From positions 8,307,845 to 8,371,844 of the forward strand of contig JAQFVV010000027.1 in the NCBI GenBank assembly GCA_028023455.1: DNA of 64,000 bases. Direction: 5' to 3'. Shown here in pieces: positions 53,930 through 64,000 of the stretch. The notes under the pieces were generated by a model. That model did not search any database. It saw nothing but the letters and a program-made list of their open reading frames with translations, and was not told the DNA's origin. The stretch's first letter is position 1, and every line of letters begins with the position of its first letter. Made by a program: the position numbers and the translations under genes. Source of the DNA: Epiperipatus broadwayi (lineage: Eukaryota > Onychophora > Udeonychophora > Euonychophora > Peripatidae).

Positions 53930-56640
53930 TCAAGTGAAGGAAGATTTCATGAATTAGAAAAAGTGTTTAATACTATTGGAACATTATTGAATTTTACGAA
54001 CTTAAAAGAAAATGGGAAGAGGCAATTGTTATAAAAAATGGACATATATTGTAGTACAAAGCCACAAACATTGGAAATACAAGTGGAGTAAGAATTCATT
54101 ATAAGTAAGAAGTGGAAGAACAACATTGTGGAGATTGATAGTGTGTCAGAGTGGCAAGATTAATTATGTAACTTAATAAGAGATATAGAATGAAGATAAT
54201 TCAGATTTATGCCCCAATAAGTTCTTATTGTGATGAAATAGTAGAGGATTGTTAAATGTACAAAATGCCTTTGATTAGACCAAATAACATGTTTAACTTG
54301 TCGTGGGAGGTTTTAATACCAGAATTGGTAAATAATTGAAAGAAGAACATTCTGAGGTAAATTTGATTATGCATAGAAATGCTGAAAATAAATATATTAA
54401 GGATTTTTTCTTTGAGAGAAATGTAAACAGAAATGAACATAGAAAAACTCAAATGAACGTACAGCAGAATTGACTTGTATTTTGATCACCAGAAAATATG
54501 TATTTCAAGATAAAATAGATTTAATTTAGGAAGTGATCACCAATTAATGAGATGTAAGATACATGTTAATACAAAAGAGACATGAAAATTCTTAAGAAAA
54601 ACAATGTTAACAATTGATATTCCTAACTTTCAAAAACGTTCTTTCTAATGAATTTAAATTAGAATTTTCAAATTGTTTTAAAATACAACAGATTTTGAAA
54701 AGATTTGAAGGAAATTAATAAGAAAATAAATAATACACACTTAAGACTGGAAAAGATAACTAGTAATAAAGAAAGCATAAGTTTACTAGTAAATTTTCTA
54801 CTGAGACAAGATAATGCACGAAGAAAGAATGGAATATTACAACTTTTTAAAAGTGATTCATTAAGAGAAACTGAATATCTATAATTTTATAAAATGATGT
54901 GAAGAAGAGTTAATAATGATATAAGAAAATATAATTAGGTGTTGACAAAAAAGCTGCAAAAGAAAACTAGTATAAAACAATATTAGAAGAAAAGCTATTT
55001 TAACAATAAGAAGATAAGATGAAACTATTATTAAAAAGAAAGATGACATTATGAAATGTGTTGAAATACTATAAAAAAGTGTATGGTAATAAAAAACAAG
55101 GGAACAAAGTATTTCCTACAGTTATTATGTCTTCTGAATTGTCCAGCATTTTAAATGAAGAAATGAGACATACAATTAGGTTTATGAAGACAGTAAAAAC
55201 TTCAGAAAATGATTGAATTATAATTGATATTTTAAAAGAAATGCATAAAGAAATTTTAAAAAATGTTAACAAAGTTATATATAAAAAAGTTATATGTGAT
55301 GGTGATCATGTGACGTTAAAGTTATATATCAAGTGAAGATATACAGATGATTGGAAGAATGCAGTAATGATATTGATATTTAAGAAAGGTAACAAAGAAA
55401 GTATCACAAATTACAGATCTATTACCCTCTATCAATTGTATATATATTCTTTATTGAAATAATTTAACTCATCTTCAATGAACTTTGGATTTTAACCAAT
55501 GAAAAGTTTGATTGGAAAATAGGTTAAGGATTGTGGATTCTATCCAAGTATTGAGAAAAGTTTTAGAAATGACCAACAAATATGAGTTGACATTGTGCTT
55601 TGGATTTGTAGATCATGAAAAGGTACTCAATTTTACAAGAACTGGAGCATCAAAATGTAGACCAAAGATATTGTCATATTCTGCAGAATATTTATTAAAA
55701 TGTAACAACAATGGTTTGATTACACAGTGATATTAATAAAATTAGCAATGAGAAAGATGTATGGTTGAATACCTCCAAAACTTTTTACAACAGTTTTGCA
55801 ATAAGTATTTTTATTTTGGGGATTAAAATGGAAAGGTAAGGGGGTAAAAATAAATGGAGATTATTTAAAGCATATATATTTTGAAGATAATGTAGTTATT
55901 TTTGCAAATAATGCTTTAGTACTGATGTTGCAAGAATTATCAGATGAAAATAAGAAAGTAGAATTAAAGGTAAATGTTAAAAAGACCAAAGTAATGTTCA
56001 ATGGATTTTCTCAAAAGAAAAAAAATAAAGATTATAATGATGAGTTGGAAGAAGTTAACGACTACAAATATCTTGGTCAGATTATTACTTCAGATGGAAA
56101 CATATTGGATGAAATTAATTATATAATTAAATTTGGATGGAATACATCTGGAAAAAATAACTTAGTATTAAAAGGAAATATGCCTATGTGTTTGAAAAGG
56201 AATTTAATAAATGTGTTTTACAAGTTTTTATTTACAAAGCTGAAGTTTGGCACTTAACAGAAGGGCAATTTTGGAGTTTCACAATACTCAATGCAAAATG
56301 GAGACATGTATAGTAGGAGTAACAAAAAGAAATCAAAACTGAAATACAAATGTGAGAGAACATATATATATATATGACTGACATTACTGAATAAATTAAA
56401 AACTGGAATGCAATTGAGCTGGACATATTTCTAGAAGAAATAATAAATAGACAGATGAAATCTTAAACTGGATCCCAAGAGATTGTAAAAGACATAGAAA
56501 GAGATGATGTGAGATAGATGGATAAAATAAAGAGGTTTTCAAGTGTGTTGTGGAGTAGAGAGGCCAGAATAGGAGAAACTGGGTTAAACTTGGAGAGATT
56601 GTACAGTGGATTGAAAATATTTGAAAATGATGAAACTTAT
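53930..56640 (+). mobile_element. RTE-like LINE, longest copy of its family (endonuclease and RT)
   Basis: 2.7-kb decayed copy. Endonuclease traces: MKIIQIYAPISSY (about 54190-54230), LVVGDFNTRIGK-like with mutations (about 54297-54333) and GSDHQLMRCK (about 54530-54560). RT traces: DWKNAVMILIFKKGNKES (about 55349-55402), a motif A region LTLCFGFVDHEKVLNF (about 55588-55637) with the catalytic D conserved, a motif C region reading FANNA instead of FADDA (about 55900), VNDYKYLGQIITSDGN (about 56053-56100) and NMPMCLKRN. It ends with GAAAATGATGAAAC. Interrupted by a 22-bp hammerhead-family insertion at 55296. Confidence 0.75.
55296..55317 (+). mobile_element. 22-bp terminal fragment of the hammerhead family with its own TSD
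   Basis: GTGATGGTGATCATGTGACGTT corresponds to the right-hand terminus of the family (ATGGTGATCATGTGATGTTT). AAAGTTATAT stands on both sides (55286-55295 and 55318-55327), a 10-bp duplication. A third AAAGTTATAT just upstream (55271-55280) is a reason for caution. Confidence 0.6.
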
Positions 56641-56649
56641 CTAAATTTA

Positions 56650-57840
56650 ATTTCCATTGATGTTCTTGAAACCTTGGACAAAGTGAAACTCATTTAGTAC
56701 TGTGAGATTTTAATGTTTATGTGCATAAGTTAGATAGTCTTCATTCTTAACTCTCCTATAATGGATGTTTTTAACAAAACTTTGTATATTTCTACTACTT
56801 AGATTTAAAAATTTGGGATGCTGCGGGGGTCCGTCAATGAACTACCTATTTTATCTTATTAATATACTTGCATTTTTCACTCTGTGAATATTTAGAGGGG
56901 CAAATAAAATTCAATATTATTTATAATCCATTTAACAATTTCCATTTAGTCAGCAGCTTCAATATGGCTTATGGTAGAATGAAATAGAATCTTTCATCTT
57001 GCAATGTTTGATATCTAAAAGTTTCCATCCAAAAACGGGTATAAGAATCTAAGCAAAGTGTTATCATTTAATCATTCTTAGGGATCGTTTGTTATGGCTT
57101 GCTACTCTCTTAATCATGTATCTATAAAGTTTATTTCTGCATGGTAATGCATCTGCTTGATACACTTATAAATTGCGTTTGAATCTGGGCTGGGACCAAG
57201 TAAAACTAGACCCTTATCAAGCTTGAGATATTTCTTTCAAGCAGTCAGATCATTACCATTTCAGCTAAATATCAAGTATTGGTCGGGAAATGGGTATCTA
57301 ATTTTATTAGCTATAAAGTAAAACGGTAGCAAACTGCTCGAACACTTCCCCAACCGTCGATTGGCGAGCTGGTTTACCGTTCTTCTATTGTGGAGGGGAG
57401 TCTTTATCTTGCAATGGGCTATTCTACACGATGTGTGCGTTGTGTATTGATTTTTTTATCACTGAAAAAGGCTTTAATATAAAAAATTTATAATTGGCTC
57501 ACGATTGCTAATTATCTTTTAATTTAAGGGTTAAGCATTGAACTCAATCGAATCACTTCTGTCGCGCATTAACGGCAGTTAGTTATTCAAACCTATATAC
57601 GACTTCAATGATTTAGGCACTAACCTTGAATTAACGAAAAAAAGAAAGAATAAATTATTTATATTCTTTTTATAAAAAAAATAACAGTGAATCAAGATAA
57701 TTATTGTTAAAAATCCAGAGAATTTTTATAAAATATACGTCCTTGAGATAATTTATAATTGTTAAAGATCAGAGAGAGAGAAAAAAAGATATTAGTTTCG
57801 GAAAGACTAACTCGGCCAGTTTTGAAAAGAAGCTAAAGGC
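56650..57840. other. Spacer with a tRNA-derived SINE-like sequence
   Basis: 57140-57420 contains TGGTAATGCATCTGCTTGAT followed by GCGTTTGAATCTGGGC, an A-box and B-box pair with tRNA-like spacing, then a G+C-richer tail (AACTGCTCGAACACTTCC, CGATTGGCGAGCTGG). The rest shows nothing recognisable. Confidence 0.4.
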
Positions 57841-57849
57841 TGATCGTCA

Positions 57850-57857
57850 TGACGTCA
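57850..57857. promoter_or_regulatory. CRE palindrome TGACGTCA
   Basis: Perfect cAMP-response element (CREB/ATF site), 78 bases upstream of the candidate start ATG at 57935, in a locally G+C-richer stretch that includes GGAGGGGACAGCT. Suggestive of a promoter on the plus strand. Confidence 0.4.
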
Positions 57858-57899
57858 TGTTGCTTCATTCTAGTGACAGATCAAAAGTTAGTTAAGTTA

Positions 57900-57940
57900 G
57901 CTGCCGGTTAAGAGAAAGGAGGGGACAGCTCAAAATGCCA
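57900..57940 (+). CDS. Possible first exon of a host gene (5' UTR plus two codons)
   Basis: GCTCAAAATGCCA followed by GTAAGTATG at 57941. The ATG (57935) has an A at position -3, and GTAAGT is a consensus donor, so the exon would hold only Met-Pro. The exon's upstream limit is not known. No downstream exon was recognised in the remaining 6 kb. It could equally be a non-coding leader exon or chance. Confidence 0.3.
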
Positions 57941-57949
57941 GTAAGTATG

Positions 57950-60055
57950 TTTTTCACTAATTTATTTTTTCAATTTATAAATATAAGCTTTAGTTATAAT
58001 ATGTAATAACGGAAAATTTAACCCATTAATTAAAAATTTTGAAATATATTCGTTGATCTTTCGATTTTTTTAATTAATTAAAACAAATAACAAAAATTAT
58101 TTTTTTTAAATATATATATGTAATTTAAAAAAATGAATATATATTTAATTTTTTTTCTTTTCTTTGAATACCAATATCGATTATTCATTCGTTTAGAATA
58201 TATCTTAAAGAGATTATCGGCTTTGGCTGATGTCTGGTGTCAAACAAAGACTTCACTTTTATTGATCAATAACTCATTCATCTTGCATATTTAATTAATT
58301 TTTAAAAATTGTTTTTCTGTAGATGTAGATATCCCTTACCTGGGCGTATGTAGTAGATCCCTGCTTTAATTTGTTTACGACTTAGTTAAAGAATAAATAA
58401 CCGTTCTCTTATCCAGAAATAAACTTATATTAACTAAACGGTTGTTAATCAGACAATAAACAGACGGAGGGGGTAGATGAGGCCAAATAGACTGTAAGTA
58501 GACGTGGGCATGCAGCTAGCAAGCAAGTACTGTGTGAAGAATAATAAAAAGATAGAAGTGAATGCGAAGTTAATAGTTAGATAGGAAGGTAGAATCGAAA
58601 AGCCCTCATGCAAAAATAAATCTAGTGCCTTGTATTTATTGATATTACCATTAATAAATACATTTTTGATAGAAAAGGAAGCTTGATTAGGAATATGTGG
58701 GGAAAAATATCTAAACTGATTTGAACTGAAACTTTATAAATTATTATATGGAACGGAGATTATTTTCGCAATGAAAGTTTTGGACGAACATTTTTTTGTT
58801 TTCGCAATGGTTCTTCATAGTTATAATATATTCAAATATTCTTCTTAACGTTTTTAATATATATATTAAATTTTATACTGCATGCAGACAATGTTATTTC
58901 GATTTTTTTTTTTTTTTTACATATTTGATTCGTAATTAATAACTAGCAATTATATTATTTGAAATATGCCCCCTCCCCCATCTCTTTACTAAATTCGTCC
59001 GTCATCGCAATGTTTTGCTAGGTTACTAAATATTTTATACACAATCAATATAATAAGTCAATTAAAAATATTTAAATACTAAGAATGAAGATTTAGGGGA
59101 GGGGGGAGTTGTTATTTTAAATTATAAAAATAGAATTTCTGCTTTTAACCGATAGATACATTTCTGAAAGACAGTTCTCTGGTCGAGTCTTTATTTTAAA
59201 AATACTTTCCCTGTAACTCGATACTGTTGAAAAACTAACATTTAACTACGAAAGGTTACCAGGGAAGAACAAACTTTTAAAACAAACAGACCTAAATCCC
59301 TTTTCTAATGGAAATTAATCCAAACGATCCCCACTGACAATATCTATATATTATATCTCTTCACAGTAACTTGTGATTTCTAATAAATTAGTAATGTAAT
59401 AAATAATCGAATGGTTCGTAAGCAGTTGGAGCATCGCAAGTCAGAGAACTGGGTTACCTCGAATTCCACCGTCTGCCATTCTACTATTAAACCAAATCAC
59501 ACAGTACAATGAATTAAGTAATTTTTTATAATGTCTGTATACAATTAAATTAGTTGAATGTCTTAATTGTATAGAAATGTCATGAATTCCGGCACTCAAT
59601 AATATAAAAGCACTAGGAAAAACGCATTCAAGGATGGAGATTCTAAAAATATAATAATATAAAACTAATCAATACAATTGTCAACTCCCTGGATGCTATG
59701 CTAGTGAATCTACTATTATGAAAATGAATTGGACATTTGGAATGAATAGACTCCCAAAAGCAGTTTTCTTTATCCTACTCTAAGGTTGCATTGTGGGAGA
59801 GGCGAACCCTATTAGAAAGACTTTCTCAAAGACATTAAAGAAATGTTATGGTCAAGATGGATTGTAGTGGAAAGATATAGAAATCTTTCAAAAGAAAAAA
59901 ATCACTGCAAAAGAAGTTAAAAAGACACATCATAAAGAGATCAGCATGTAATTATGTAGACCATATTGATGATTCATGATGGATTTGTATAGTCATTACA
60001 AAGCTCATTTTTAACTTTTTGATTTCTTTATCTTTCTAACTTTGTCTTTTACTTT
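57950..60055. other. A+T-rich region, possible first intron
   Basis: No exon recognised. A tRNA-like patch is at about 59410-59470 (AGCAGTTGGAGCATCGCAAG, then TACCTCGAATTCCACC), a degenerate SINE candidate. T runs lie near 58900. Confidence 0.4.
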
Positions 60056-60059
60056 TTCT

Positions 60060-60360
60060 GGACTTGCTAATGGAGTAGTTGCTAATGATCAGTCTGTTTC
60101 TTTGAAAGTCACAAAGTCGTGAAATATTCAGAAGCTAAAGTGTACAAATGAAATATTGTTTCTCTGGAGTCAGTTGTATAAGAGGTCATATAATGTTCAG
60201 GAAGATAAAGTACTTAAATGGAATGGTTGCCAAAGAACTGTTTGTTTCTCTGGATTCAATTGTTCAAGAAGTCAAACTAAAGTATGCAAATGGAATGTTT
60301 GCTAATGAACAGTTTGCTTCTCTGATGTAAGTTTGTCAAATGGTAATATAACATTTGGAC
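60060..60360 (+). repeat. Degenerate minisatellite, unit about 75-80 bp
   Basis: AATGGAGTAGTTGCTAATGA, AATGGAATGGTTGCCAAAGA and AATGGAATGTTTGCTAATGA, each followed by a CAGT(C/T)TG(C/T)TTCTCTG-type block, recur through the stretch. A 60-codon frame (60148-60330) spans part of it but shows no domain. Confidence 0.5.
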
Positions 60361-61364
60361 ACCAAAGTACATAATCTGTTCATGAGAAATCTATTACTAA
60401 CCAATATAATTGAGTTTTTTTTCTTTCCTCAGCCAGTAATATGCTTTTGTGAAAGTAAAAACAAGTGTAAATACAGTCATTGTGATAGGAATTCTATAGG
60501 ATTTCAAATTAATCTCATTGACAAAAAGATTTTGGAAATAATTAGATTTGTGGATAACAACAACACATTATTTTCTTTCATAATGACAAGAATATAAATG
60601 CTTCAACTAGTTAATAAAACTTAACAGAAATGTTTGAAGAGGCCCCTGCCCTATTTTTCAAAAATGCTAAATGACTTTACTTTGATATTTGTTTAATTAT
60701 ATAAACAGCTGCACAAATATTGCTAGCATTCATACATCTTTAATATGCCTCAATAAATTTTGGCAACTTTTGTTTTTGATTAGAATATAATTTATAAATA
60801 AAAAAATTAATACAATTACATTTTAAGTTTTGATTTAATCTACACGCATTAAAGAACAAAAATCCATCCTAATCCTTCACTCAAACTATCAATGCAAGAA
60901 ACATTCCAGCTAGCAGCGTTTAAATCTAAAACTTGGAGTAATTAAAAATTTAAGCCATTATCATATTAGGAGCGTAAAGATGGTTGTAGAATGGGCAAAA
61001 ATATGCTCCTCAATGAGAAAGGCTAAGTGCTAGAAATCAGTCCAAAGCAGGACCATACTTACACTTTGTGAGTTTGCAGTATTATTAAATTGGGAGGTGC
61101 CTCGATTGTAATAAAATTTGTAAAATTTGAAAACTCTTTGACCAAATTTAACTTTCACATCTTCAGCCCAAGCCCCTGGGAATAAATCATAGTTTGACAC
61201 TCATTCAATAACCATGAATTATTTATGCATTTCCAAGTGATGCTAATGTAAGATGATTTAATATTTATCAAAATATTTTTAGTCACTCATTAATTCAATC
61301 TCCCAATTGATCATTATTTTTTGACAATTTATCACATTTCTAAAGATTGATCACCATAAATTAG

Positions 61365-61915
61365 AAGTTAATAACTACAAATATTTTGGTTAGAGTATTA
61401 TAACAGTTACCAGTTCTTACATATGGATTTATGACCTTTAAACTTACATAAGAGCAAAACAGAGATCTCAAACCACTCAATGATATAAGGAAGAATGAGC
61501 CTCAGTTTGAAAAGAATGTTTTTGTAGATATATTTCATCATTTCTTACATATGGATCTGATCAGTACAGAAATTTTGACTACTCATCAAAATATGAAAAG
61601 ATCTATTTTGGAAGTGACAAGAAGGGATTGAATGTAATATACTTAATGAGAAAACTAAAGGGATATCACTGACATTATTGAAAGAATTAAGAGATTGAAT
61701 TGGAACTGGATTGGACATAATGATAGAAGAAATGGTAATAAATAGATAGTTAAAGCCTTAAATCAGATTCCAATTCTGTTTGAAAGACCTATAACGAGAT
61801 CTTGTGTGAGATGATTTGGATGAAATAAGCAAGTTTGCTGATGGGATGTGGAAATGTTATGAAACTGAATTAAATTTGGAGATACCATTCTGTAATGGAC
61901 TGGTAATATATATGT
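61365..61915 (+). mobile_element. RTE-like LINE, 5'-truncated 3' end, heavily decayed
   Basis: LEVNNYKYFG (about 61360-61393), ACCAGTTCTTACATATGGA, AAAGAATTAAGAGATTGAAT and the GTGGAAATG ... CTGAATTAAATTTGG blocks follow the family order and end in ACCATTCTGTAATGGACTGG. A partial internal repeat of the LTYGS region occurs. Confidence 0.6.
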
Positions 61916-61919
61916 ATAT

Positions 61920-63300
61920 AATTTGTTAATTTACTTATTAACAGGTGAAAATAAAATGGATTGCTGCTTAAATAATCAGACATCAAGCATAATATCCAGA
62001 TTCTTAGTTTTAGATAGTAAAAATATTTCAGATATGGATCTTGAAGTTCATTCTGATTTTGTGATTGTTGATATGCTAATCACTGAACTACAAAACAGAT
62101 AGTGCCTCCCTAATATGAGGAGAAATTCTCATTTCAACAAACCACCTCTCAACTAAAAAAAAATTTCTATCTTTATATAATTTTTTCATATTCAATTTCG
62201 TATTTTCCATATGATATAGAGTAATTTTTCCTTAAACATTCAGAAGTTTTTGAGCAACATTTATATCAGTCATAAACATTCCTTCTCTCCGAACTCTTTA
62301 CATGTCCTAACAAGTTCATCTACTTCCCATTATCCCACTTCAATGAAAACTGTTTTGATAGTTTTACTATCCTGTCTTCATATTCCCCAATTCTATTGTA
62401 AAAAATAAATAAAATCATAAAATTTTGACCTCCTTCAATCCCTTTAAATTTAATTTCCCCAACCCCCCATAAATTTATCCTAATCATCTTTCAATATTCT
62501 ACACTCCAAAATTAAGTATTCAATACTCGTATCTTCCATTTCCATGCAAACTACATTTACAATCCATTTATAGATGACCTTTGAGCCATCTAGAGTCCTT
62601 TGAGTAAATTAATTCTTAAATAATTGACTGTGAGTAAAGATAGAGATCAGTTTAAAAATTATTATACAAAAATAGCTTTGGGAAGTTTGTAAGTTTTAGA
62701 CCTTTTAACATTAAACCATCCTTAAATGAATAAGTATAGATCCTCCATCTTCAAATATGTGTAAATAGTCTGTTTCTAAATTTTTTAGTGATGAATGAAA
62801 TAATATTCAGTTTTGTTACTAATATCTTAATATTTATTAAAATAATTGAATGTTTTTATTGCTCAGGAGTTTGTAAGAAGTTTGGGTGTCAAAAATATCA
62901 GGATTGGAATCGATCTGAAAACTTATGCTTTAGACTCGGACATTCCATTACTGCATTAATCCACACAAGAATTAGTATTTATTGTAGAAATCTTAAATAA
63001 TGTTCAGTAGTATGCTTGTGCTAGGTCCAGAAAAGGTAATTTAATAGACTATTCAATTAGGAAAAGAGAAGATAAAACCACTAAAAAATAATTTTCAAAA
63101 TTTGCTTTATTAATTATATGATTGAAATATCCTTGTTTTTACTTCACCTTTGAGTGGTAAGTTTTAAATTGCACTTTACGCAAAAAAGAATTATAAGGCT
63201 TAGAGCTTTCAGAGCACTTAGGTCTCCATATTATAGCCTAATATTGTTCTCAAATTGAGATTGGTAGACTACACCATATTAAAAGGGATAGACTGACTAC
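61920..63300. other. A+T-rich spacer, no gene seen
   Basis: A 70-codon frame at 62788-63000 (plus) contains CSGVCKKFGC but no family is recognisable. Nothing else supported. Confidence 0.4.
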
Positions 63301-63304
63301 CTCT

Positions 63305-63538
63305 GATGACAATGATTGTTATTGTTTGATTGCAGTTTTCTCTTGTCTAGTTATTTTACCTGATGATGATCAGTGTTATGACTTGATGGCATTTTTCTGT
63401 TGCCTAGTTACTCCATGTGATGATGATGATCAATGTTATTGCTTGATTATATGTTTTTGTTGCCTTGTTACTCTACCTGACGATGATGATAAATGTTATT
63501 GCTTGATTGTAGTTTTCTGTTGTCTAGTTACTCATCTA
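63305..63538 (+). repeat. In-frame minisatellite, 57/57/60/60 bp
   Basis: Four tandem units at 63305, 63362, 63419 and 63479, each starting with GAT/GAC triplets. All lengths are multiples of three, and one frame is open throughout, reading D-D-D-(D)-x-CY-x-LI-x3-CCLVT-type repeats (for example DDDDKCYCLIVVFCCLVT). The open frame continues to 63592. Cys-rich and hydrophobic; no known family. Codon triplets expand at the start of the unit (three to four Asp codons). Confidence 0.6.
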
Positions 63539-64000
63539 GTTTTAGACAGAAAATTCAACATATATGCACAATGTATCCTAGTAACTCTATGACTGGTGAT
63601 TGTTTTTCTCTCCAAGCTGCCTGCAACCCATCTCTGAACCAGTGCATGTATTATGGAGCTACATATGTTAGATATTCACTACAAAAATAATAAGTTCATA
63701 GCATGTCAGGGGTGCAAGTTATGTCATGAAATATGACGTTTCGTAACTTAATCCACTATAGAAAAACTCACTAACATTAAATTTTGAATCAAATTGGGAA
63801 AAATTATTTTTAAAACATTTGAAGTGATTCAAAACTAAATAAATCAGTGAAACTACGAGTTGCAATAATGTTTTCAAGTTGTTTGCGAGATTGTGAGATT
63901 TTGTCATGGCAGGGAGAGCATTTAGAATTATCTACGAAAGTATAAAACACACTATGTTCGTTACTCATGATCCAAGAAGATTAATACCTCAAAATTTTTG

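Noticed and set aside
63305-63538. CRISPR-like array (four regular repeats)
   Set aside because: The repeats are directly adjacent without unique spacers, the genome is eukaryotic, and the units are a diverged minisatellite.

Overview
This is an A+T-rich window from an animal nuclear genome, most likely an invertebrate. The evidence is several families of decayed non-LTR retrotransposons of RTE type, a K02A2.6-like Ty3/gypsy element, tRNA-derived SINE-like pieces, a hAT MITE, and one recognisable host exon: the start of a METTL2-type tRNA methyltransferase on the minus strand at 11.8-11.9 kb. No rRNA gene, intact tRNA gene, CRISPR array or bacterial operon is visible. I cannot name the species.

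Layout. 1-2.97 kb: 3' half of a frameshifted Ty3/gypsy element ending in a 3' LTR. 3.4-5.3 kb: decayed RTE-like LINE split by an insertion. 6.64-10.13 kb: a nearly full-length RTE-type LINE with an 11-bp target-site duplication (TSD) and only three coding lesions. 10.39-10.70 kb: a hAT MITE with a perfect 8-bp TSD. 11.8-12.6 kb: host-gene patch, with METTL2 exon 1, a TCTCGCGAGA promoter palindrome and a probable last exon of an upstream gene on the same strand. 13-19.6 kb: several long inverted-repeat elements. 19.6-28.1 kb: A+T-rich sequence, mostly unexplained. 28.15-30.6 kb: a 2.4-kb composite of the main repeat family. 31.5-46 kb: further copies of that family, four of them nested in an antisense RTE LINE at 37.5-43 kb. 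46.7-56.6 kb: more LINE remnants. 57.85-57.95 kb: a possible promoter and first exon. 60-63.5 kb: minisatellites and a LINE tail.

The most interesting system is a non-coding mobile family with a monomer of about 455 nt, present in at least a dozen insertions. Its plus-type strand carries a good match to a type I hammerhead ribozyme: a CTGATGA core, a short stem II, GAAAC, a two-base-pair stem III, a GTC cleavage site, and a two-part stem I with an internal loop. Hammerheads are established in Penelope-like elements and in small metazoan retrozymes. Here each insertion is an inverted dimer whose two ends differ in a fixed way. Most copies are flanked by direct repeats of about 13 bp, and one apparent copy is only 22 bp long with a 10-bp duplication. 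The family encodes no protein, so it must depend on machinery supplied elsewhere; retrotransposition is my inference from the duplications and truncations. Three other long inverted repeats (13.7, 17.4 and 43.1 kb) have weaker hammerhead-like centres. The RTE element may also start with a ribozyme-like fold (HDV topology) exactly at its TSD-defined 5' end.

The host genes are sparse and fragmentary; almost everything else is mobile-element sequence of different ages, and nesting gives a relative order (LINEs first, hammerhead elements later).
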